Positions 13,010-19,784 of a stretch of 24,458 bases of DNA are shown here, one piece after another. This DNA comes from an uncultured Prevotella sp. (GTDB lineage Bacteria; Bacteroidota; Bacteroidia; Bacteroidales; Bacteroidaceae), in the NCBI GenBank assembly GCA_937874345.1, contig CALNBT010000047.1, forward strand, positions 1-24,458. The letters run 5' to 3'. A model generated the notes under the pieces. It was not told where the DNA came from. It did no database searches and saw only the letters and a program-made list of their open reading frames with translations. Position numbers and translations under genes: made by a program. Every line of letters starts with the position of its first letter. The stretch's first letter is position 1.

Positions 13010-13312
13010 TTATCCTCCCCGACTATCGGAATTATCCTTCATAAGAGTATTAACCAATTCTAGCATTGGTGCCATGACCTGTACACGCTCTTTTTCCATG
13101 ATTTTCTGAAGCCTGTCCCGGTCCTTCTCAGAACGGTCCAAATACATACGTGGTACGATCAGACCTTTGATGAACAGAATCATGATTGTGATAACGATGA
13201 TAGCTAGTACAATTGCAGCTATCATCGTGAATCCGTACTTATCAATGAGTACGGCCCACGCCGTCACCGTTTCCGGTGTGACGTGGCTGCCGACATCTTG
13301 AATTAAACGCAA
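13010..13312 (-). CDS. Membrane protein with coiled-coil tail in lysis cassette
   Basis: This 100-residue protein starts at TTG 13312, behind AAGGGGGAA; no in-frame ATG exists before residue 30. One strong membrane helix (about 28-50, FTMIAAIVLAIIVITIMILF) is followed by a charged coiled coil (about 57-92, DRSEKDRDRLQKIMEKERVQ). XhlA, a hemolysin-like protein of the PBSX-type lysis module, also combines a coiled coil with a membrane helix, but in the opposite order. It may be an antiholin, pinholin accessory or other lysis regulator. It ends 5 bases before the next ATG, in a packed operon. Confidence 0.72.
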   Translation of the reverse strand: MRLIQDVGSHVTPETVTAWAVLIDKYGFTMIAAIVLAIIVITIMILFIKGLIVPRMYLDRSEKDRDRLQKIMEKERVQVMAPMLELVNTLMKDNSDSRGG

Positions 13313-13337
13313 GGTAATTCCCCCTTCGGACTTTATT

Positions 13338-16300
13338 TTAATTTATGTCCAATTCCTTGCCTGTGAGGATGTCAAGAATACTAGATTGCCCACTAAACAT
13401 TTTGTAGAAGTCATTGAAGATTGGGGCTTGCTGTAATGCGTACTCCCACTGGTTTTCAATTGGTTTATTCGTGAAGATTTGACGTTGCATGCCTTGCTCA
13501 ACCGGAATCCGTAGTAATGGGCTGGCACTGGATGCCAAGAATTTGAACAACTCTTGAGGGCTGCTGAGGTTGTTCAGATCCGATACTGGCGCGCGTGGGT
13601 TACGTAGTGTTGGCCCATCTGGGAACATACCATCCATGCCCGGAATCTTATTCAGCAAATGCCACGGTGTTGCAAAGTAGTCATTCTGAGCGAACTCAGG
13701 TGCATCCTCTTTGCTCATGCCTTGAGACTCATACGAAGCATCCTGCATCCGAAGATACGTCTGATAGTAGCGTGGTTGTTTCATCAGTTGCTCCAGTTGA
13801 AGCGGGATGTTGTTCTTTGTCCACGTCCAGAATGGGATTGCCAGTGTTCGGATGGCTCTGTCTCCAGCCGTCTGTTCACCGTAGTTAAACAGGAATTTAC
13901 GGACGGAATCTGAAGCCAGTTTTTCACTGCCTGTCTTATCCAGAACGCTGCTGAAGTGTGCAAGGCGGCTCCAGTTGTCCGTGGTATCTCCCAACCATCT
14001 ACGCATAAAGCTTGTGACTCTGTTGTTCTGTACGAAGTTCTCAGCCTTGCGGATACCCTTCGCAGGTGTATTACCGAAGATTCTGCGGTACTCATCGGCA
14101 TGACCTTGACCGAACACCCCTGCGTTCAGAGCTTTTTCCATCAAGTCAAGATCCTCCTGCTTCGGTTTACCACGGGAGATACGATTCATCATCTTGGTTG
14201 CCCGTGTGTAATCCGCAAGACCTACTCCAGCAAGGGAGTTATTGAAGATGTTGCCGATAAGGTTGTTCAAGTGATGGACTGGACGAATCGTGGTTGTGAC
14301 ACCCTTCCAGATATTCGTTACTGAAGCTGCCGTATCCATGAATTTGTTCATGCCTTCATTGTTGAAGATTTTATCAGCTTGCAGCAAAGCTTCTTTCATT
14401 TCCCTATGCATAACCGTACCCACTGGAACGTTAAGACGCTTCGCTTCATCTGGTTTCAGTGTTGCGTACAAAGCTTTGTCATATGATGCAGCATCAGGTT
14501 CCAGCAGTAAGCCGTCATCCTTCATCGTTCTGTACATGTCGCCAAGTTCACGAACCCGGTAACTCTTGTACAGACGTTTCTGGAATGCCTTGAACGGGTC
14601 ACGTTCGAAGATGTTCTTTACATCATCATACTTCGCTTGCAGTTGGGCAAGACGGGCCGGGTCAGCTTCATCAGCTAACTTTTGACTCAAGTCAGCCAGA
14701 TAGTTGTCGATTTGGGCGAAGGATTTGAAGCTTGTCCGAGACTTGCCGAACGTGTTACTTGCAGACACCTTAGCAAGTGAAGCCAGTTCAGGGTCATCGG
14801 CGTACTTCTGAAGGATCTCAGCCACTTTGTCATCCGACTTATTTACAACGTGCGGTGCGTAGTTGGTGAGTGTTTTCGGCAAAACGCCTGCAAAACCCTC
14901 TGCGGTTGCCATCTCAGCAAATTCGTTTTTCAACGTCTCAGCCATCCGGTACACTTTAGTAGCATCGAAGGAGTCCATGTCAAAGCCTTTTGGAAACTCT
15001 CCTTCAAGTGCGTAATTCAAAGCATCCTTCTCAGCAGGGGTGAATTCATCAGCCTGCTTCATGATGTCTTTAGTACGCTGAGGTAGACGATTGCCCAGAT
15101 TGTTACGGATCTTGTTGAATGTATCCTGAAGCAGATTACCAGCTTCGTTAACAAGCCCACCTGAAGCACCTGTACCAATTTGACGTGGGTTCAAATACCG
15201 CAGTGCATCCATAATCTTCTGACCGTTTGCAGACCGACCACCCATATCCGCAACAAAGCGGCTGGAGAAGTCAAACCCATCTACCAAACTACCCGGCACT
15301 GCGTTATTACCTGTGCTGACAGCCTTGGTACCAAACTGCGCTCCTGCTTTAGTTGCATCAAACGGACTAGCATTCTGTGCTTTTGCTGCAAACTCCCCGA
15401 AGTTCTTCAATTCACCTTTCAACCAATTATACTCTTGATAGGTGATATCTTCCAGATTAGTTTTTCCTAGCGCTTTTTGTATGAATTCGGCACCTGTAGT
15501 TGTTGGGTCAATACCACTACGAGTCATCAGAGTGTTAAGTGCTGAAGCACCTTGCCCCTTGATTGTCGGTGAGGACTTTGCCCAACTTGCAGGTTTTTTG
15601 CCGATCTGATATGTAGTCTTGGTGAACGGCACATCAATATTGATGAGGGCATTTTGGGCTTTCCCCCGTGCAGCTTTCATGGAGTCCTGAAGTCGTTGTT
15701 TAGCAAGGTTTGCGGCGTAGTCGGCCTGTTTCTCAGCAACACGGAAGCTGGAACCAGCGTCCAGTAAGTCATCAGATACTACCCGTCCAATAGCTTCAGG
15801 CAATTCCTTGAGTGCTTTCTTTGCCGATCCAGAGTACTTGATGCCGTATTCTGCTGCAATCTCTGAAGCAGACTTTGCCCCTGCCTTTGCTCCTGCCTTC
15901 ACAGCACTGGAACCACCAAACGTAATCCATGTCAGCGGGTCAAGTGCAATATCACCCGCAAGACCTCCCCAGAACAAACCTTTGTCATTCGTAACACCTG
16001 AGTTTGCTAACGTATAACTGAAGCCTTTACCCTCACGCCCCATATTTGCAAGCGAGGATAAAACAGGGATGTCGTCAAACGTCAGATCCCCGTCATTCCA
16101 GTTATCCCATTGACGCTCCAACCCCTTACCTATCATAGCTGTTTGGGTGATCAAAGGGACATCTTTCTTCCATTCAAACCCACGGTTACCTGCCCACAGA
16201 TCAGACCAATTACCAATCTGGTCTGTTACGATCTTACCGGGAGCCGATAGGATGTTGAGTCCTGTATGCCACCATGGTTCTGCTGCTGCGCCTGTAGGTG

Positions 16301-16475
16301 CTTTATACGTTGAAGATGCTGAAGATCCCGGTGCTATTGGAAACTGATTAAAGTTTACGTAAGGTGCTCTTTTAATACCGATATCAGTGATTGCTTGGAA
16401 CGGGTAGGAACCCGGCGCTGCCGGGGTTGTCCGTCCCGCGCCTACGCCGGGAATGGCGGTGAACTTGTAAGCCAT
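13338..16475 (-). CDS. Large putative internal virion / DNA ejection protein
   Basis: This 1045-residue protein starts at ATG after GGGAGG, 12 bases from the previous stop. The N-terminus is disordered and proline/glycine-rich; then come hydrophobic and glycine-rich segments (IALDPLTWITFGG) and long charged helical regions (DLSQKLADEADPARLAQLQA). The C-terminal third has a conserved block, VHHLNNLIGNIFNN, and then IPFWTWTKNNIPLQLEQL, recalling the large polyvalent/LPD38-type region of phage inner-virion proteins. Size, composition and position next to the lysozyme-like virion protein fit a T7 gp15/gp16-type ejection protein that leaves the capsid with DNA. No catalytic motif is evident. The role is inferred from pattern and context; homology was not searched. 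Confidence 0.62.
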   Translation of the reverse strand: MAYKFTAIPGVGAGRTTPAAPGSYPFQAITDIGIKRAPYVNFNQFPIAPGSSASSTYKAPTGAAAEPWWHTGLNILSAPGKIVTDQIGNWSDLWAGNRGFEWKKDVPLITQTAMIGKGLERQWDNWNDGDLTFDDIPVLSSLANMGREGKGFSYTLANSGVTNDKGLFWGGLAGDIALDPLTWITFGGSSAVKAGAKAGAKSASEIAAEYGIKYSGSAKKALKELPEAIGRVVSDDLLDAGSSFRVAEKQADYAANLAKQRLQDSMKAARGKAQNALINIDVPFTKTTYQIGKKPASWAKSSPTIKGQGASALNTLMTRSGIDPTTTGAEFIQKALGKTNLEDITYQEYNWLKGELKNFGEFAAKAQNASPFDATKAGAQFGTKAVSTGNNAVPGSLVDGFDFSSRFVADMGGRSANGQKIMDALRYLNPRQIGTGASGGLVNEAGNLLQDTFNKIRNNLGNRLPQRTKDIMKQADEFTPAEKDALNYALEGEFPKGFDMDSFDATKVYRMAETLKNEFAEMATAEGFAGVLPKTLTNYAPHVVNKSDDKVAEILQKYADDPELASLAKVSASNTFGKSRTSFKSFAQIDNYLADLSQKLADEADPARLAQLQAKYDDVKNIFERDPFKAFQKRLYKSYRVRELGDMYRTMKDDGLLLEPDAASYDKALYATLKPDEAKRLNVPVGTVMHREMKEALLQADKIFNNEGMNKFMDTAASVTNIWKGVTTTIRPVHHLNNLIGNIFNNSLAGVGLADYTRATKMMNRISRGKPKQEDLDLMEKALNAGVFGQGHADEYRRIFGNTPAKGIRKAENFVQNNRVTSFMRRWLGDTTDNWSRLAHFSSVLDKTGSEKLASDSVRKFLFNYGEQTAGDRAIRTLAIPFWTWTKNNIPLQLEQLMKQPRYYQTYLRMQDASYESQGMSKEDAPEFAQNDYFATPWHLLNKIPGMDGMFPDGPTLRNPRAPVSDLNNLSSPQELFKFLASSASPLLRIPVEQGMQRQIFTNKPIENQWEYALQQAPIFNDFYKMFSGQSSILDILTGKELDIN

Positions 16476-16487
16476 ATTAATTCCTCC

Positions 16488-19004
16488 CTAAACCATTTTA
16501 AGTGCGTCTTGAAGTTCCTTCTTGAATCGATTTGCTACGGAAACTTGGATATTTTTAGGCGATGATTTGAAATACTTCGCACCATTGTTTGCCCCGCGCT
16601 CTGCATACAGACGCTTCAGAATCTCAGTATCAGACATACTTGGTGTAATACCCGCAGCTTTTACAATGCGTGTGACACTACCTGAGCCGTGCTGTACTGA
16701 AGTTGACCAAATAGCTTCTTGTACGGCTTTAGAGCGTTTGTTCACATCCAAGCCGTTGTTCTTCAGAACAGACTTAGCGGCTGTTTCATAGTATTGTTTT
16801 CGCGCATACGCTTCTTGGTACGACCCAAAGTTTTTGTTAGATGCTGCAACCTGTTTCCAAGCTGCATCAAACCCTGAAGTACCAACCGGGTGAGCCGCCA
16901 GCTTTTTATAAGCAGCAGGGTCAGTGTTTTTCAGGGATTGTACGAACCCCTTAGCTGACCCACTGTTTTGTGTAAACTGATATTTACCGTAACTGGCTCC
17001 CCCAATATCACCCTTGGTGCGCGCGATTGTACCTACGCTACCTTCATAGGCGCTAGAAAGGGAACCCGTAGCCTTTCCCGGGCTGGACCCTCCAGTAATC
17101 CTATTCAGGATTCCTTGAGTATTGTAACCGTCAACCTGTGCGTTTTGAGCCGATTTAGGGTCAATTTTTCCAGCAGGGTTCCGCTCCAGACCTTCGTTGA
17201 CGTTTAACTGGGCCAATGTGTCAATAGCGTCATAGTTCAGTTCATACTGCTTGCTGGCTTTTTGGTAGCGTTCGAATGCTGCGTTGAAGTCAGCTTGTTG
17301 TGCAGCAGTAAGAGCCTTACCATTAGCTGCTTTATTGATGTTATCCATGATCTTCTGCTCTGCTGCCATGGATTTAAACGCTGAATCCTTCTGCTTGTTG
17401 GCTGCGTTCATTTGATCCAAGAAGGAGTTACGCTGCTTCTTGTCTTCAATTTCACCAGCTTTAACTTGCAGTTCGGCAATCCGGGTATTGGCATTTTGCT
17501 GAGAAACCGCAACCTTCTCCCAACCCTGTGCAGCGTTCTGTTCCGCAGTGAACTGTTTGATACTAATATTGCTCCAGCCTTGTTGGACAGATTGTTCCTT
17601 GTACCATTTGTTCAAGTCGAACTCCTGAACAAACTTGGAAGCGGCGAACGTTGGATTTCCGTTTTTATCGTAGCCCATGAGTTCAGTCATCTTCAGATCA
17701 TGCTTCTGACCAAGTTCCATAACTTTAAATTGAGAATCTACATCCAATTTATCGTAAAAGCGTTTTTCTTCGCTACCCAACTTGTCATAGCCAAGCTGAT
17801 TTTCCATCATGTTCTTCATGTAGTTATTCTGAGCCGTCATCTGTTCAGCAACGGTTGCTTGCTGGTACGGCATCATATCCTTCATGAAGTCCATCTGATC
17901 TTTCTGAGACAGTCTGGAATAGTCCATTTGATCCTTGACAGTAGCGTCAAGATACGGTTGGAATAACTCCAACATCTTCATAGTGTAATCCAGATTGGTT
18001 GTATTGGGAGCCATCATGCGTCCCGCTGACGTTGTGCCCGTGTCACGGGAGGTTAACGATCCTCCCGCCACAGAGGGAAAGTTGATCGCGGCAAGTTGTT
18101 GTTGAATACCACCAATCTGCCCTTGATACTGTTGCTGGATGCTGGCTTTTTGGTTCAGAACAGAGTTCTGAAGGTTATTCAGGTTCTTGTTGTTCGCCAT
18201 CAGAAGACGTGTGTCCTGATCGTTTGCCAAACCGGAACCTGCAAGACCACGGTTCGCCATTTGTTGCTGCGCTCTGAGGTAGTCTTGGAAGCTGGAGTCA
18301 GCTAGTTCGGACTTGCTTTGTTCAAACTGACGATCAAGCGCTGCTAAGTCATTACCCTGTGCAGTCTGATATTGACCAATCAGGTTCTGATAGTTCTGCG
18401 ATTGCATTTGCTGCATGTAAGCTTGCTGTTCTTGTTGTTGCTGACCATAAGCTGCCATTTGTTGCTCATAACCCTGCATCTGCTGCATCATCATCTGGTA
18501 CAATGGGTTGTTCATCATGTCTGCATATGGGTCTTGAGGTTGTTGAGCCACTTGAGTATTTTGAGTGTTCTGAGTCGGTCTGATCCCAGAAGCACCAGCC
18601 GCTGGAGCAATCATTTGTTGATTCTGCTCATCCTTAAACCCTTGATACCACGCCGCTGCTTGTTGGGCATTCATACCCTTGAGTTGCGTTGCTGTTGTTG
18701 GATCAAGCTGACCGTATTGTTCTTGGGCTTTGTTAGCAATTGAAGTTAGTGAAGACTTCGGTTTGCCAGCCGCAGCAGCTTGGTCGTACAACTGCTTCAA
18801 ATATACGATCTGGTTCGCCGCACCCTGATTCATACCCGAATTGTATGAGTATGAAGGTGCTGGAGACGAAACCGTTCCAGTTCGGACAGGCGTTCCAATC
18901 GCTGAAGCACCAGCGGCTGGTTTGTTTACAGCGCCCAAGTTCTGCCCTGAGACGCTGACAGGGGCTTTAGGTGTTACAACCGTGCCCTTGACATTAACTG
19001 CCAT
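16488..19004 (-). CDS. Virion protein with Q-rich region and C-terminal lysozyme-like domain
   Basis: This is an 838-residue protein. The N-terminal ~130 residues are Ala/Pro/Gly-rich. A glutamine/methionine-rich region follows (about 165-210, QMAAYGQQQQEQQAYMQQMQ), then a long helical middle. The C-terminal ~190 residues resemble a lysozyme-like domain known from phage tail and VgrG-related proteins: a YEGS stretch with candidate catalytic Glu (about residue 654), GGASYGKYQF, and WSTSVQHG. It should open a local passage in peptidoglycan during DNA entry rather than lyse the cell, since a separate endolysin exists. With the downstream ejection protein it forms a plausible internal core module. 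It follows a palindrome-bearing gap and starts after AAAGGAGGT. Lysozyme assignment is moderately strong; the catalytic Glu is a prediction. Confidence 0.72.
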   Translation of the reverse strand: MAVNVKGTVVTPKAPVSVSGQNLGAVNKPAAGASAIGTPVRTGTVSSPAPSYSYNSGMNQGAANQIVYLKQLYDQAAAAGKPKSSLTSIANKAQEQYGQLDPTTATQLKGMNAQQAAAWYQGFKDEQNQQMIAPAAGASGIRPTQNTQNTQVAQQPQDPYADMMNNPLYQMMMQQMQGYEQQMAAYGQQQQEQQAYMQQMQSQNYQNLIGQYQTAQGNDLAALDRQFEQSKSELADSSFQDYLRAQQQMANRGLAGSGLANDQDTRLLMANNKNLNNLQNSVLNQKASIQQQYQGQIGGIQQQLAAINFPSVAGGSLTSRDTGTTSAGRMMAPNTTNLDYTMKMLELFQPYLDATVKDQMDYSRLSQKDQMDFMKDMMPYQQATVAEQMTAQNNYMKNMMENQLGYDKLGSEEKRFYDKLDVDSQFKVMELGQKHDLKMTELMGYDKNGNPTFAASKFVQEFDLNKWYKEQSVQQGWSNISIKQFTAEQNAAQGWEKVAVSQQNANTRIAELQVKAGEIEDKKQRNSFLDQMNAANKQKDSAFKSMAAEQKIMDNINKAANGKALTAAQQADFNAAFERYQKASKQYELNYDAIDTLAQLNVNEGLERNPAGKIDPKSAQNAQVDGYNTQGILNRITGGSSPGKATGSLSSAYEGSVGTIARTKGDIGGASYGKYQFTQNSGSAKGFVQSLKNTDPAAYKKLAAHPVGTSGFDAAWKQVAASNKNFGSYQEAYARKQYYETAAKSVLKNNGLDVNKRSKAVQEAIWSTSVQHGSGSVTRIVKAAGITPSMSDTEILKRLYAERGANNGAKYFKSSPKNIQVSVANRFKKELQDALKMV

Positions 19005-19032
19005 GACGCATACCTCCTTTTATGGTAAATAT

Positions 19033-19051
19033 ACTAGCATAATTTGCTAGT
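19033..19051. promoter_or_regulatory. Inverted repeat ahead of lysozyme-like virion gene
   Basis: ACTAGCA (19033-19039) and TGCTAGT (19045-19051) are perfect inverted repeats with a five-base AT centre, 29 bases upstream of the minus-strand start. It lies between an internal terminator and the next gene, so it may be an operator or activator site restarting late transcription, or an RNA hairpin. No good sigma-A promoter was seen here. Confidence 0.4.
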
Positions 19052-19072
19052 TTGGTATAGTAGAAATAGGAA

Positions 19073-19093
19073 AAGCCCCTATTGCGGGGGCTT
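19073..19093 (-). terminator. Internal late-operon terminator after XkdX-like gene
   Basis: On the minus strand AAGCCCC and GGGGCTT pair (7 bp) around a seven-base loop, with TTTTCC beginning within the stem end. The T-run is short, so termination may be partial, giving polarity between the tail-fibre genes and the lysozyme/ejection genes. The XkdX-like stop codon overlaps the stem-loop. Confidence 0.6.
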
Positions 19094-19210
19094 AGAGTCT
19101 TTGATGAGTTGCATTTCCTCTGCCGTAATACGTCCACCAGCTACCAACAGTTCCAAGTCTGCATCCACTATATTGCCGTTGAGATACATACGTTTGATGA
19201 ATTCATACAT
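19079..19210 (-). CDS. XkdX-like small tail protein
   Basis: A 43-residue frame, MYEFIKRMYLNGNIVDADLE then LLVAGGRITAEEMQLIKDSK, strongly matches the XkdX pattern of a short helical protein (IKRxY..G.....DL..LV..G.IT.EE...I) found after tail-fibre genes in Bacillus phages and PBSX. Its function is unknown; it is often near tail fibre or lysis genes. It starts 8 bases after the upstream gene stop. The nearest good ribosome site (GGAGAGG) is about 15 bases away, so expression may depend on coupling to the upstream gene. Its end forms part of a terminator hairpin. Confidence 0.75.
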   Translation of the reverse strand: MYEFIKRMYLNGNIVDADLELLVAGGRITAEEMQLIKDSKPPQ

Positions 19211-19217
19211 TAAGCTT

Positions 19218-19769
19218 CTACCCAACCTCTCCACCGCCTTTTAGTATTGTAACCTCCATAAGCAACGCTGCGGTGACGTTTCTGTACATATCGACCTCTG
19301 TTTTCAGTTCATCAAAGGACGATTGCAACAAGGTGTGTTGGAGGATCAAGTCTGTCAATGCATCGTCTACACTATCCGCACGTAACCCGGCAAGATACTG
19401 GTTTATACCTGTGCGCACAGTTTCCATCATTGTATCCATTAAAGCGAACTCAGCTTGGTCAACCCTATCTGTCAAGGGCATAACCACAGGTGCTGAAGGT
19501 TCATCCGGTTGTCTTGTGAATAGGATGTCACCTGTATAAATATTCACCTTTGCGGGAACCATACTGGAGAATTCTTCAGCGTACTTGCCATAAGGGTATT
19601 CGAGTTGTAGCACACCCACAGTTCCGAGGACTCTGCCCTGCAACGTGTCATACAGCTTGAAGTCTTCTTCCTTGGTGTTCGGAACAACCAACTCACCAGC
19701 CTGAGGTGGTACGACTTGGATGACTTGTCCGGTTAAAGCTTGGTAATAAATCTTAGCGCCGTAATACAT
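19218..19769 (-). CDS. Unknown tail-associated protein (183 residues)
   Basis: The frame opens at a TTG (19772), but AGGAGG lies at the correct distance from ATG 19769, giving 183 residues. The first ~100 residues are beta-rich (YGAKIYYQALTGQVIQVV, then TVGVLQLEYPYGKY), and the last ~70 are helical (QAEFALMDTMMETVRTGI and LQSSFDELKTEVDMYRNV). It sits between the tail fibre and the XkdX-like gene, the position held by XkdW in PBSX, but I see no clear sequence match to that family. It could be a fibre-associated protein, chaperone or base-plate component. No function is assigned. Confidence 0.72.
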   Translation of the reverse strand: MYYGAKIYYQALTGQVIQVVPPQAGELVVPNTKEEDFKLYDTLQGRVLGTVGVLQLEYPYGKYAEEFSSMVPAKVNIYTGDILFTRQPDEPSAPVVMPLTDRVDQAEFALMDTMMETVRTGINQYLAGLRADSVDDALTDLILQHTLLQSSFDELKTEVDMYRNVTAALLMEVTILKGGGEVG

Positions 19770-19784
19770 CAAAGATACCTCCTT

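Noticed and set aside
17412..17966. 184-residue plus-strand frame inside the lysozyme-like virion gene
   Set aside because: It is antisense to a convincing gene with a proper start and domain content, has no ribosome site of its own, and is hydrophobic only because it mirrors the opposite-strand codons.
18372..18743. 123-residue plus-strand leucine/histidine-rich frame
   Set aside because: It is the complement of the glutamine-rich repeat region, where biased codons remove stops from the opposite strand.
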